A stretch of DNA of 64,000 bases from Stropharia rugosoannulata (GCA_028532985.1 JANCIK010000010.1:1054001-1118000); one strand, 5' to 3'; positions 44,511 to 57,011 are shown, counted from the first letter of the stretch. The notes: generated by a model from the sequence alone, not told the origin. Numbers and translations are program-made.

Positions 44511-45594
44511 TATTTTTGAAATGAAATCAATTGCAAAGCCTCGCATGCAAACATTGCGAACAAGGGTTTATGTTCCATGTAGAAAACCTTCATACTGCAT
44601 ACGCCCGGCATCTACGCACACCGCGTTATTGTTGCCTCGGCGTAGCGGGTGATGTCAAAACAGAAACACAAGACATTGTTGAGAGAACGTTCCGGCCGTC
44701 CGGCACATCACCAGGCCGACACGTGCCGGTGCTCCTGATGAGGTAATGCGCGGCCCAGCATATGCGGCCTGCACTATTCCTTATTCCACTTTAACTCGCG
44801 AAGTTCCTTCTGGCTGTCTGGTTTCGTAGTCCACCTCACCTGATACTCAGGTCTGCTCGTATTTTTCCCAAGATGAGATGTCCTCAATCACAACAACGGA
44901 TGGCATCCGCTTTTTGCTCCCCCTTCAATGTCTCTCGAGGGTTCCGTTTTTATTTTCCAGTCAATTCGATCGAGTTGTGCTCGCATCTGCGCGTGATTCG
45001 GAGCATTAGTTATGTCCCACGTTCTCTATTTCAAATTCCAACGCATCCCGCTCGTCCGACCCTCTCATATGTGCATGTGCAAGGGCAGGTGGCCGGATAC
45101 ACTCAGCCGTCGTGTCGGGAGTAGGGAAGGGCGCAGGTGATATGGTATGTAGACCACCTCGCTCTGTCTACCTGGGCGCTCCATGTCCATTGTGGCGCTC
45201 GCGCCCATGAGCCCAACGGGCCTGCTCAGTCTGGAGTAGAATGTGGATTCAACAGATTCTTGGCTCGTTCGGACGAAGTTGCCTGTTTTAAGTTTGGGGT
45301 CTTGCACGGTTGAACCCATATACATTCTCGTTATACATTGCAGGGCATTCTTGTACTGCTTTATGTTTCCCAAGCTTGACCTACATCTGTCTTTCATGAG
45401 ATTCAACTGCCCTCGTTGCCTGGCCCCACTGCCATGCCGACTTATTCTACTCAGACATAGAATACAAAACCCCATCCTGTGATGAATTGCATGAAACCTA
45501 CGTACTGTGCTCGGAGTTCCCAGGATATCATGTTAGACATTCTGAATGAAGGCCCGACGCACTTTGCCCCTCGAGCGCCGTGACGTGCAAACGG
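44511..45594. other. H-related remnant, no gene supported
   Basis: Part of this stretch (about 44730-45070) resembles 62670-62900 and the start of H repeats (AATGCGCGGCCCAGCATATG; AACGCATCCCGCTCGTCCGA). It probably descends from the same repeat. The remainder to the D solo LTR shows no feature. Confidence 0.45.
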
Positions 45595-46813
45595 TGAGAG
45601 GTCTACTGCGTAGCTAGACTCGAAATCGCGAAACACAACACACACACACACCCAGCGGAGCGAGATCCTATCCCTTAGATCGAGCGAACGCCCTCAACTA
45701 AATGGTAGTATAATCTATGCTCTGCTCTGGTTCCCGTTCTGGGCGTGCGATGCACGCACCTCGTGTCCTCTAGTCTTTGTAATAGCAAGTAGTGCCTGCA
45801 AGTTCGTTTGTAAGGAGGGGTTTAATTCTAGTAAATCTCGGATAGAGCCCGGTTGCTAGTGGCGTGCGCTAGGCAAAATGATGAATGAAATAAGTTGTGT
45901 TTAGCGAACGGCTTCGCTGCGCGCACTTCCGGGTCCGGTGACCTCGTGCGATGCGCGGACTCTCCAAAGTCCAACAATCCAAGACTCTCCAAAGTCTTTC
46001 ACCCGGCGGTGCAGTCTCACAGTCTAAACACTACAGTGCGAGTTTCCGTACACAGTTGTACTGACTCCTCACTGAGCTCTCCAAATGACCCGGTGGCCAG
46101 AAGCTATCCAAAACTCCTATACATAATTCACAAAACACTTCACAGTTAAGACCCTAACAAAAGCTAAACACAGCCCGCTGACGGCCTGGGACAGAACCCA
46201 GCACACAGATCTAGTGGGTAGACAATTGCTTAGATTACTATAGACAAGGATACAGGTTTATATGTGATGCACGCATGTGTACTAATAATAAGGTAAAGTA
46301 AATACTAGCAACGTGCGGCCAAAGGTCCGTGCATCGCATCCGGGCTTCCCTTCGAGTGTCCTGATCCCTTGGCATTCGCTGCGCGCATGTCGTTCATTCC
46401 CTCGGGCTTTTGCGTGTCTTTTGATGCGCGCTGCCACGGTCACATGATGTGTGGACTTAGACAAATTCTGCCTTTGCGATGCGCGCATATGAGATACGCG
46501 CACAGCCCTTCACACCACCTTTGGTATCCGCTCAGCTGTACTCACACCGCTCTTTGCTGGTGCTTAACCGTTCTACGCTTTCCTGATCGCTCGCACAGAC
46601 GGCCAAACTATGCACTCTAGACTGTGCAGCTCGCTGACCAATCCTTCTTGCGATACGGTGCGCGCAGGCGCTTGTAGTCATGATGCTCGCGCGCTGATAG
46701 CTATAGACTATGAGGCAGGCTCAACTCTAGTCTCTCTGTGTTTCCCGCGCGCAGCTATCCCACTAACGGACCTTCTAACTGTTTACACCCGTAGCCAAAA
46801 AGCAGCCCTGTCA
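45595..46813 (-). repeat. Solo LTR of element D family
   Basis: 1,219 bp, reverse complement of 16840-18054. The target duplication is ACGG (45591-45594, 46814-46817). Formed by recombination between two LTRs of a former full element. Confidence 0.9.
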
Positions 46814-46950
46814 ACGGCATGTCTGCGCCTCTGCACACCACACCGCATCCGAGTCTGAAGGCGACCATGTGGGTCCAGGCCAACGCATTAACGGGGAAAA
46901 GCAGTCGAACCAGTGCTAGTGTTCTAATTTTTACAATCTCTCAGTCCACC

Positions 46951-47039
46951 ATGCAATTCAAGTCCGCCCTCGCCCTCTTCGCTCTCCCACTCCTTGCTGC
47001 TGCCATCCCCGCCGCGGAGCCGATCCCCCAGGAGCTCTC
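46951..47039 (+). pseudogene. Hydrophobin-like gene, 5' fragment (signal peptide only)
   Basis: ATG in good context (CAGTCCACCATGC) followed by a strong signal peptide, MQFKSALALFALPLLAAAIP, then AAEPIPQE, where a class I/II hydrophobin-like mature region would begin. The homology stops there and repeat-rich sequence follows. No cysteines come after. It could be another small secreted protein. The assignment to hydrophobins rests only on the leader style. Confidence 0.4.
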
Positions 47040-49605
47040 ACATACCGTAGCTACACTGGACCGTACAAGACGTACGAGCGTACGGTCCCAATGTAGTCGT
47101 ATCAGTCGACTCCAGAGAATTCGCTCGTTCTCTCGAGCACAAGCCTAATTAGGTCGTGCTACACTGTAGCTGCATCATACGGCTCCAGCGAACCCCCCTC
47201 AATAAAGGCCGGGGGCCGAGACGGCCGAGAATAATATTCCTCAAGGCCGATTAGCTAGTAAATATACTAGTGTCTATAGCCACAAAATATAAGTATTTTC
47301 GTTTACCAGGTTGGAGCCTGGAACACACAGCATAAAATTTGTGCATCAAGGATAGTTAATTTTAGTGTGCTGCAATAATAACTGATATTGAGCACTATAA
47401 AACATCGGCCATAAGTAGTAAAATCATTGGTCATTTACTAGTAAGAACATTGGCCGGTACTAGTCAATATGCCAACTGTTACTAGCAAATACATTGACCA
47501 TTACTAGCAGAAATCACTAGCATAAACATTGGCCATTACTAGTAAAAATTCTGGTAGAAAATGTTGCCTGTGATTAGTATGGCTGTAACTAGTATATTGG
47601 CTGCTACTAGTAAGACATAAGCTTGTACTATCAAAGATATTGGCTGCTACATAGAAATACACCGGCTGTTACTAGTAGAAATGTTGACTGAAAATGTCGG
47701 CCATTATCACAAAAAAAAACATCAGCCAATATCAGTATAAGTATCAGCCATTAATGATAAAAACATCGGCCAATACTAATAAAAGTGTCAGCCATTAATA
47801 GTAGAAGCATCGGCCAATACTAGAAAAAGTGTCGGGCATTAATAGTAAAAACCTCGGCCGGTACTAGTTAACTAGTTAATCATTAATAGTAAAACATCGG
47901 CCAGTACTAGTAAAAGTGTCAGCCATTAATAGTAAAAACATCGGCCGGTACTAGTTAATCATTAATAGTAGAAATGTCGGCTGGTACTAGTTAATAATTA
48001 TAGTAAAAACATCGGCCGGTACTAGTTAATAGTAAAAACATCAGCCTTAATTCAAGCTGCTTAAATGTATAGCCAAACATATACTTTACAGGTCCATAGA
48101 TGAATTAGAATAGAGAGATATGGTATTTAACAGTTGTTAGAATGAGAAGGAAGGGAAGGGTGTGTCTCTATGACAGCTGTATACAACTGTTCATGGTTTA
48201 TATATCTTGTCCACTCAGCAGCAATCTGGAGTTATTATTGAGTGAGACACACAATATTCTTGTACCATTGCTAGAGGCAAAGACAAAGATAACCCACCTC
48301 TGGCTTGCAAAAATGTTATATCCTCCCCATGGTATAGTTATGCCCACTTTCGTGTGCCCTTCTATATTGCACATACTTCTGCCATCCCTCTTTACTATAT
48401 TTTTACTCTCTCTATTAGTATGTACTCGCATCTCCATGGATCATGTAACCCTATCTTTTTTATATCCAGAGTTTATTTCTCGCAGGCCTTACTTGTAACC
48501 ACTGGGTAAGGTCATACATCAAAACACCTTAAACACTTCTATTTTCTGTAACCTGCTCTGTTAACAGGCCCCACATCATGCTTTGAAAGCCATAGTGGGT
48601 TAATATCTCTGATTACACCATGACTTTTGCTATTAGCACACTTGGCACTTAATTCAATTACTACACTAGGCTACAATATCTCTAAGTAAATTGTGATCAT
48701 CGGCCATTATGCTTATATATTAAGCATTCTAATATGAAATGGCCAATGACTACATAAGAGAATAAGTGTCAGAATTCATGCTGCTGGTTACCAATTAGCT
48801 GCAGGAAATGACCAAGTATTTACACTTTTTATGGCCGAGTATTTATGCATTTTATAGCCAACTATTTATGCATTTTGTAGATGAGTATCTAAACTTTTAT
48901 GGCCGAGTATCTGTGCTTTTATGGCCGAGTATCTACATATTTATGGCCGAGTATCCATCCATTCTATGGCCGAGTATTTATGCATTTTATAGCTGAGTAT
49001 TTATTTATTTTGTATCTAAACTTTTATGGCCGAGTATCTACATATTTATGGCCGAGTACCCATCCATTCTATGGCCGAATATCTACGATCTTTATGGCCG
49101 AGTATTTATGCATTTTATAGCCGAGTATTTATTTATTTTGTAGATGAGTATCTAAACTTTTATGGCCGAGTATCTACATATTTATGGCCGAGTATTTACA
49201 CTATTTATCGCCGAGTATTCATGCATTTTGTAGATGAGCATTTATGATTTTATGGTCGAGTTTCTGCACTTTTATAGCCAAGTATCTACACATTTATGGC
49301 CGAGTATATATGCTTTCTATGGCCGAGTATGTAAACTTGCTATGGCCGAGTATTCACACTTCCAATGGTCAAACATTTATTGATCATACTAGTACTAGTG
49401 CATGAATATACTACATACAACATCTAATATAATATAATTGTAGTAAGACACACTCGGCGTTTTGGACACCTCGGCGCTTTCCCAATTTGGAATGTGAAGT
49501 TGGGAGATTGGGCGAGTTCGCTGGAGTCGACTCATTCGTACACATGGGGCCGTTCGCTGGACCGTCTCATAGGCTGCAGTGTGGCGACACTACCTGCACG
49601 GGTGT
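47040..49605. repeat. Repeat-rich element with GGCCGA/CGGCC minisatellites
   Basis: Left half (about 47400-48060) has many copies of a degenerate unit around CATCGGCC.GTACTAGT and TAATAGTAAAA. Right half (about 48820-49370) is an array of a 20-25 bp unit close to TTTATGGCCGAGTATCTACA. The ends (47050-47210 and 49510-49600) share imperfect inverted sequence such as GTTCGCTGGA and CTGGAGTCGACT. The middle (48070-48800) is AT-rich with no gene. It may be a non-autonomous TIR element. The open frames across the arrays are a by-product of the repeat and not genes. Confidence 0.6.
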
Positions 49606-49729
49606 AGTCTTTGAGAAGAGAGAACAAGGAAAGTCTTAGCGCTTGCGCTTATGCTCAGCGCGGGAGACTGTGCATCCAGTGTCCGGCAGGCACCATATGA
49701 GACTCGGTACAGACACGACAGATAGACTG

Positions 49730-50107
49730 TAGTCAGGAGGGGCATGCGGGTCCGGAAGCGTGGGAGAGGGCGGCGTGGTGTTGAACGGAGAGCACATAGG
49801 GCAGGCGCAACGCGGCAGTGGGAGGTGTGGCACGGGCCCTGCGGACGGGACATGACGAGATGCGAGACTTGGCGGGACAGGGCATGTGAATATGGGGAGC
49901 TGAGAGAGTGGGGATATATTTGCAGGTGGTGTTGTAAGCTGCAGGCGCAGCCGTAAGCACGTACGGGCGAGAACTGGAGTATGGGCCTATGGGACAAGAG
50001 TGAAGTATGCATAGGAAAGCGAGGTGCACAATGGGCCAAGGGAGAGGCAGGACGGCAACTCCGAAACAGCATACGGTAAGCAGTGTTCCCGAGGGGTCCA
50101 TTACTAC
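49730..50107 (+). repeat. H repeat, copy 4, left part
   Basis: Homologous to about 35360-35560 and cut from the rest of copy 4 by element E at the CTAC target (50104-50107). Confidence 0.65.
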
Positions 50108-50500
50108 TGTAAGATTAGGTTTGTGTGTTTGTAGGTGCGAGCAACGACTTGTGTGGTCGTCTTGAGGGTGGTTCAAGGAATAGGATTAAAGAATAATTGA
50201 TAGACTAGAGTTGGGCGAACTTGAAGAGGTACAGCTGCATGTACTGACTCCAACTGTACTTTGGATGGTAAAATGAGGGTCGGTCCTTTCTTAACTGCCT
50301 AGCTACATGTACACGACGTCCTTTTATACTGTAAAAGCATGTATATATAAATAAAATATAAAACTTCTCCTAACTCCTGAGGGCCAACCGAGTTCTCTCG
50401 AGAATATTCTTGCCAGGATGTCCGAAACCCAAAGATATTCCTTCGATCGACCTATACCAAATGGATCTTTTCTGCGCGCATGCAAATAGCGCACCTTACA
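50108..50500 (-). repeat. Element E 3' LTR
   Basis: 393 bp, direct repeat of 52680-53072. Confidence 0.92.
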
Positions 50501-50532
50501 TCCCATGCCCACTTTAAATGCTGAGTTCCACC

Positions 50533-52383
50533 TCAGCGCGGAGTCGGGACTTGGTAGCTCCACATTTGTTCTTGGAATGTCCTTTCATTGCGACGGGCCA
50601 ACGTTCTCCAAGTGTAATGAGCACAATCTCGATGGGAATAATTGACACATGAGCCTCGGGTGCCTGCATCACCGTAATATCCGCACTTCTTCCTAGGATA
50701 CCTGATTCTCCATGAATTCAACAGTTTTTCACCTTTATAACCTCGTGTCAATTGATGTCCGGAGTACTGTGTATGCGTGCTGGATTGTCGAGGGATGTTG
50801 CAACTATCTGTATCGTAGCTGTGCTTATGCCGTGACTTGTGTGCGCCACCTTGATCCGGATCCATGCCCTTAGCGTTGTGAGTATCTGTCATCTTCGAGG
50901 AGAGTGCGCTCTGGTGGACTTCGTGCATTCTTTCTGTACGCTTGGGGCCTGATATAACTTCATTTGAAACCTGCATTAACGGCCTGTCGTGAGTAGTTGC
51001 CATTGTTTGATTATGTTTCCAGCCGCTACACTTGTTCAAATAATTTTCAATGTGTGCACGTTCCGTCGGTTGAAGTAGTTTGCCCGTAAAGTCAGCTGTA
51101 GCAGTCGCACTATCGATTGCACACGTCTCAGCTTGTTGATCTTGACAATCTCGGGATACGGTACAAGCTAAAACATAGACTTTCTCTTGTTCTTGTTCCG
51201 GTCTTGCTGCATCCGGCGGGTAATCATCTTTGATCCATGAATAAAAGAAAGTGTCGCGCTTCTGTGATACTGGTTTTGTTGGATTTATAATCGCGGTATG
51301 TGATGATTTCTTTTGGTAATTTCCATCTGCAATTTCTTTCGAAATAACCCTGGCCTTTATCTCGAGGTCTGATGGCACTTTCTCTACAGTTTCATTCGCT
51401 TTTTCTAGGCTTTGTTGAAGTCTACTGTCTCCAGTATAATGTGTAGCTATGTCTTGACAGGGACGAAGACATGAATCGTTTAAGCAAGATGTATGCGGTG
51501 TATTTGTCGTCTGCATGTGTAATGACCTGTACAGTGTACCGGAAGGCGCTGGCTTTGATAACTGTTCATCAACCTGCTGTGTTACGGAATGCATATCATT
51601 GTCGTGCTTGAGGCAGTACGGCTGCCTGCTTAACTCCGGGCTGGGTGTGCTCTGACCAATGTCGCCTTGAAGTGTCCGCTTCATTCCACCGTAATCCTGC
51701 TCGGTTGTTTCTGTATCTGGCAAGCGGCATGAGATTACGAATGTTGCAGTCTCGTATAACTCCGAAAGGCTGAAAGGATCTTCCTCATGGTGTTTCGGAT
51801 ACTGGAGCTTGAGCTGGGCCCTGAGCTTGGCTATAAATGGCAAATTAAATCCTGAAATAAACAGCTTGCTCGCCTCCCTGTCGGTTACGCGATTCCGGCA
51901 CTTGAGGAAATACCAGACTTTGAAGAATTCTCGGTAATATGCACCAAAATTGTCTAGTGTATCCATAGCCTTGCAACGTTGCCGCACGCTAAGCGTCTCG
52001 AGGTCGGCTAGTCTGTACCTGCGATCATCATCAGACCCTGGATAGAAGCTGTAGACATGTGCCTTGAAGAATTCCCAGTTGTCTTCGCACACCTGAGCTG
52101 CATATTTCCATAACTCGTAGTCATCTGTGGGTGCATAAAGTACTGTCCATTTAATCATCTGTTCAACTGTTAGATTACATGCTTGTGAGAGCATCTCGAG
52201 CTCGTCGAAGAACATATCCAGATGTGTTGGGATTCCTGAGAACTTCGGTGCTGATGGGTGTGAACGTCCGGGCATAATAGGCAACGTGGGTGCCGTCATT
52301 GACGTCATAATCCCCGTGTCACTGTGGACGCTTATGCTCAGCTTCCTGTTCAATAACGGTGGCCGTTCGTGTGATGTGCTCAT
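50533..52383 (-). CDS. Gag-like protein of element E (616 aa)
   Basis: Intact ORF from ATG (MSTSHERPPLLNRK). Residues about 40-225 form a capsid-type region: SAPKFSGIPTHLDMFFDELE, then FKAHVYSFYPGSDDDRRYRL and SLSELYETATFVIS. This follows the order of B Gag (SFDPAKPRELKRYFGDLEYL, FELYPSACDDYRFSFADL, VSDVYTAAVFVL). The middle is polar and low-complexity. A Cys/His-containing segment near the C-terminus (CGYYGDAGTRGSC, about 572-584) may be a degenerate zinc knuckle. The nearly identical LTRs and intact frame suggest recent activity. Pol functions must come from elsewhere. Confidence 0.8.
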   Translation of the reverse strand: MSTSHERPPLLNRKLSISVHSDTGIMTSMTAPTLPIMPGRSHPSAPKFSGIPTHLDMFFDELEMLSQACNLTVEQMIKWTVLYAPTDDYELWKYAAQVCEDNWEFFKAHVYSFYPGSDDDRRYRLADLETLSVRQRCKAMDTLDNFGAYYREFFKVWYFLKCRNRVTDREASKLFISGFNLPFIAKLRAQLKLQYPKHHEEDPFSLSELYETATFVISCRLPDTETTEQDYGGMKRTLQGDIGQSTPSPELSRQPYCLKHDNDMHSVTQQVDEQLSKPAPSGTLYRSLHMQTTNTPHTSCLNDSCLRPCQDIATHYTGDSRLQQSLEKANETVEKVPSDLEIKARVISKEIADGNYQKKSSHTAIINPTKPVSQKRDTFFYSWIKDDYPPDAARPEQEQEKVYVLACTVSRDCQDQQAETCAIDSATATADFTGKLLQPTERAHIENYLNKCSGWKHNQTMATTHDRPLMQVSNEVISGPKRTERMHEVHQSALSSKMTDTHNAKGMDPDQGGAHKSRHKHSYDTDSCNIPRQSSTHTQYSGHQLTRGYKGEKLLNSWRIRYPRKKCGYYGDAGTRGSCVNYSHRDCAHYTWRTLARRNERTFQEQMWSYQVPTPR

Positions 52384-52658
52384 ATCTGTATTGGCTTTTG
52401 AAACCTTGTGTGTCTAATGGGGGTCCGTAGCGTCGCACTGAAACAGTATTACAGGCTTTTGCTAATGGTCGTCTGCTAGTATAACCTATAGGGGTCTGAA
52501 CTGGGGAGGTACTTGATGCCGTCTAGCTTCGGGGATATGTAAAAATAGATGAGCTATTCCTGTGTTGGTAATTCCAAATTTGCGTGTGTAAACTCCTGTG
52601 CAACTTCTGGGTAACGCTTCGGCAACTGTGTACTGAGTGTTTCTTCCTTAAACAACCC

Positions 52659-52677
52659 CCCCTCGCGGTGGGCTCCA
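52659..52677 (-). other. Primer-binding site of element E
   Basis: Reads TGGAGCCCACCGCGAGGGG on the minus strand, identical over 19 nt to the site of element B. Confidence 0.82.
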
Positions 52678-52679
52678 GT

Positions 52680-53072
52680 TGTAAGATTAGGTTTGTGTGT
52701 TTGTAGGTGCGAGCAACGACTTGTGTGGTCGTCTTGAGGGTGGTTCAAGGAATAGGATTAAAGAATAATTGATAGACTAGAGTTGGGCGAACTTGAAGAG
52801 GTACAGCTGCATGTACTGACTCCAACTGTACTTTGGATGGTAAAATGAGGGTCGGTCCTTTCTTAACTGCCTAGCTACATGTACACGACGTCCTTTTATA
52901 CTGTAAAAGCATGTATATATAAATAAAATATAAAACTTCTCCTAACTCCTGAGGGCCAACCGAGTTCTCTCGAGAATATTCTTGCCAGGATGTCCGAAAC
53001 CCAAAGATATTCCTTCGATCGACCTATACCAAATGGATCTTTTCTGCGCGCACGCAAATAGCGCACCTTACA
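52680..53072 (-). repeat. Element E 5' LTR
   Basis: 393 bp. In sense orientation it starts TGTAAGGTGCGC and ends CTAATCTTACA, 2 nt before the primer-binding site. Confidence 0.92.
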
Positions 53073-56000
53073 CTACCTTTGACTCTGACTCCGGAGCAGG
53101 GCCGCGTGCCAGATCATAACATGCATTCTGGGATAAAGGGACACGTCTTCAGGTAACATCGACACAGGGGCCGTGTACTATAGACAATGGTATGTTTCAA
53201 GCAAGAAACAAGAAGGACGGGCATAGAGGAGTTGAATGCCAAGAACACGCGTCCGCGTTGTTTGGAATCCTCGATGGTGCCAACTGATGACATAAGTAAG
53301 CGCGGTCCGGCATACGCGCCCTTTTCTCCCTCTCAACGTCAACCCTTGCTCAACCCCCTCTCACCAACCTCTTACACTTTGCTTCCACTACAACACAAGT
53401 GCGACATCTCCCCGATGTCTCCACAAAGAATCACAATACACTGACCGGAAGCGACTCAAAACACGCTGATGGAGTACGCATGTTAGTAGGTAGCAGTAGA
53501 ATGCCTAGTAGGCACAGGCGGGCTTCCATGATGGTAAGCACGCATACATTGTACCTCTAGTACTCTGCCAACGTCAGATCTCATACCCATTTTCTCCGTC
53601 CCGCTTCGGCAGATAGCGGCGAAGCAGGTGACACGCTGGCTGCTTCATGCACTACCTTGGCACTGGATTCTTCATCCGGGTCTATCTCCCTCCCTGCTTT
53701 TGATTTCACAGCATCTGTAACACCTCTTCACCTTCCCTCCCTGACTGGTTCCTGAAGCATGTCCCCAGTCCCAAGCCCGTGACCACACCGTGCACGCCTA
53801 GTCGTGCACCAAGTCAGCATCAACGGCATCTGATTCCTTTCCCAACATCCCTTCCTTGCCGTCTAATCTCTACCAACATATCCACTCGTCTCGAACGTCT
53901 CCGTTGTCCCCTCCTCTTTTCCTTGTGAGGAAGGCGCGACATTGGCATATACGCCGCTCTTGGTCTTGCACCCTCGTTTCTTCTGTTTCCTTAACTCGGT
54001 TAGCTGCTTCTTCTCATGTTCAGGTCCAGATATTTACCTGTTACTTGTCTTCAGGTTCCCCGGCATGGGGATACAAACAAGCAGGAAAAAAACGACAGTA
54101 TGGAGTCGTTCTGGTGCCTTCGCCTCGGCTCACTGCCCTGAAGACCGTCTATTTGCATGCATATCCCCAGCCGCGATACCGCATCTTGCCATGCACAGAA
54201 GTTCGCCACAATCTCTAGCTTGGGACTGCCCACGCACCACCCCAGCAATTTCAACCTCTGGTGTCTCTTCGGTCAGCATCTACTTCCCTTTCCCGGCGTC
54301 GTACCTACATCTCGTCGACCTGTGCGTCCCCTTCCACGCCCAAGATACACTGGTCTCCCAAATATATGCGCGTCGCGCTTTCGTGGCCATGACGTCTGAC
54401 CCCGCTGCGATAACGCAACTCTGGAGTTTATAGTGCGTCCTGCCGGTCTTGACTGACTCCCGTTTACGCCGTTTCTGAATCCGTGTCCGCGCCTCGTCCT
54501 GGTCAACTCTCTGCATCCCCATTTTTTCGTATCCCGTCTCTGAGTCGAGTTCTGCATAACTTACGTCGTGCTACCCATCACGCGCACGGATCACACGATG
54601 TACGCAGGATGCATGTAAACGTGAAGGAGACCCCTGCCATCTTTGCACGTTGTCTCGCGCTCCTCTGCTTCTCCGCGACATTAGCGTATACGCCGTGCTC
54701 TTAGGCTTTTGCCTGCGTACCCGGTTAGCTGCTTCATCTCATAGTGAGGCTCCCACACTTATCTGTTATTTGTCTACAGATTTCCAGACATGGGTATACC
54801 ACGAGCAGCAAGAAAAACGAGATCATGGACTCGCTCTGGCGCCTTCGCCCTGAAGCCCGTCCATTTGCGTGCATACCCCCCCGCCGTGACTACCCCACTC
54901 ACTGTGTCCAGAAGTACGCCACGATCTCGAGCCCGGGACTGCCCATTCACCACACCAGCGTCCGAGGTTCACACAAAAGTTCGCTTTCTCCACGTATTCT
55001 GCATATTCGTCTCTATGCCTATCCCTGCATCGGAGTTCGCTTTCGCTTTTGCGTCCATACCCTACCACATCTCTCACTGTTTCCTGAAGCCTGCTCTGAT
55101 ATAGATTCCGGGACCACACGTCTACCACCATAGCAACGAAGTGGGGTGCACCTAACCTATCCTTGCGCATCTGTCCCTGTCTCCCGTATAGTCTCTACCT
55201 ATGTGCCCTTTGTTCCCGCAGGTCTCCGCCGTCCCCTCCTCTACTCGCGAAGACGCAACACTGAGCCCTTCACCTTTGCCGAATCTCATTGCCATGAAGT
55301 CCGTACGTTCTCGTCCATACACTCCTGCCGTGACCAAGCTCGAGTCCTCATCACGTCCTGGGGTACGTCATAATCTCGATCCCTGGACTGCGCGCGCCAT
55401 TGTAGCAATGTCCACGTAAGTTCTCTGCACGGACAGCATCTGTTGTCCCTACGTCCCGTTGATCTACGCGTGCCCTTCCTCGCCCAGGACACAGTGGTCT
55501 CCAAAATATATGCACGTCACGCTCGCGTGGCAATGTCTCTTGTCCCCGTTGCGACAACGCAACTCTGAAGTTTACAGTGCCTTGTCGTCGCATTTGTGCT
55601 CGCTTTCGCGTCCTTATGTGCAGCCGCGGTCATGTTGATTAGTGCTCAGTATGTATGTCGTGAAGTACACCAATGACCGTGGTGCACGCTACATGACCGT
55701 CCCCTCCGAGCCCGTTGTAGAACGCGTTTTTGAAATATACGGCCCTTCATACTGCTGGTGCTGGTCTTCAGCCTGTTATTTCTGGGCACGGGAAAATGTG
55801 CGGGTCTGCGTATCCGCCTACTTAGGCAAGCAACTGCATCGGCCCATGCGTGTTCCCGACATAGACATGTCCCCAAGCACGAGGGAAAGAGTGAACATGC
55901 ACGTGCATCCCTTATAGCTATTATCTCATTCTACCCTTGTCCTGAACGCACGGAAGGTGCGGGCGTGTCTTCATCTGTGCAGTCACTGTTGTCGCCCCCA

Positions 56001-56330
56001 AATTGGCTGACCGCTATATTGACCATCAGAGGTCCGCAAGCATGTCCCCCCGGTGCTCGACTACCCGACGCTGCCATCTGCAGCTGTCGCGCATGACCAT
56101 TTGGCACTCAAGTCCATCTCCGGTCGATGGCGATACAGCAAGCGCCATTTAACGGGCTCGGGCAAGCTTTCCTCTGCTCCTGTATGACTGTTGTATCATA
56201 TCCGTCCACGTTGGGAAATGCACCATGTGCATGCATGCTGAAAGCGGCTCTATTCCCTCTGAATTGGTCCAGGTCTAGTCAGCGTGTAGCTCGGGCATTC
56301 CGTGCTTGAACTCTTGCTGTGCATATACTC
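53073..56330 (+). repeat. H repeat, copy 4, right part
   Basis: Continuation of copy 4 after element E, homologous to 35561-38500. It contains three CATGGG.ATAC.A..AGCAG modules and repeated GCGACATT.GC.TATACGCC units (53936, 54675). Lies downstream of NLR4. Confidence 0.8.
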
Positions 56331-57007
56331 ATTGGGTGATAAACCCACACAGCGCGCATTAATAGTGGGCACAGGGGTGCTGGCGCACAGTTTGTGATTT
56401 ATTTACCCGGGAGTGTAGCAGGGCAAGGCAGGAGCAGCAGAAGCGCACGGCGTGACGGGAGGGCGGAAATCGTGATGTACTCTACACGAGCAAGTAGTGT
56501 GGACATCCGGGGTATTGAGCGTCAGTGCATGTTTGTTCTTCGAGATATACATTCTCCAAGCACCAAGGAATGCGCAGGAACTTAGTTGCGTCTAGAGTAT
56601 GTCTTCGGCTTACTCTTGCCCCGTCGAGAAACACTGCCGTGTCAACCCCGGAAATCCCGCATTACAAGATTGTTTCTTCCCGTGCTCTCCTGTCCACTAG
56701 TACCAGTTTGCACCGTGGCATAGTCCCTACGCTCATTTTCCGGCTGAATCCTGGACACCGTGCACGCGCTTGTCTTCGCTGTACGTTTTGTCATTTACAG
56801 TGTGTGTCCTTTTTATGCTCCCTGGTCAGATCGCTCTCAGTTTTCCCTTACTGGTTATCTTCTGTGGCAGCGTTCATTCCCGGAGTGCTACGTGGTTCAT
56901 CATTTTACATGTAGCTGCCGAAACGTCCACACGTTTTCAAGACGTTCTTTCGCAAGAGTTGAGGAGGTGCGCTCGAGGAGAGGATTCTCGCCGCTTGCTC
57001 TGCATGC
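56331..57007. other. No gene seen
   Basis: Unassigned sequence between H copy 4 and the D solo LTR. Short ORFs are present but none has a recognisable domain. Confidence 0.45.
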
Positions 57008-57011
57008 ACGG

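Larger units (their letters stand above)
50108..53072 (-). mobile_element. Gag-only LTR retrotransposon (element E), complete
   Basis: 2,965 bp on the minus strand. LTRs 52680-53072 (5') and 50108-50500 (3'), each 393 bp and differing at one position seen (GCGCGCACGC versus GCGCGCATGC). Ends TGTAAG...CTTACA, target duplication CTAC (50104-50107, 53073-53076). Primer-binding site at 52659-52677, one Gag ORF, polypurine tract GGGCATGGGA (50501-50510). No pol. The unoccupied paralogous site in H copy 3 (CTAC at 35557-35560) confirms the ends. Confidence 0.92.

Noticed and set aside
48808..49247. Three ORFs across the GGCCGAGTAT array
   Set aside because: The repeat unit happens to lack stops in these frames; the proteins are only repeats of the minisatellite.
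47400..49370. CRISPR-like array
   Set aside because: Repeats are degenerate, without unique spacers of constant length, and the genome is eukaryotic.
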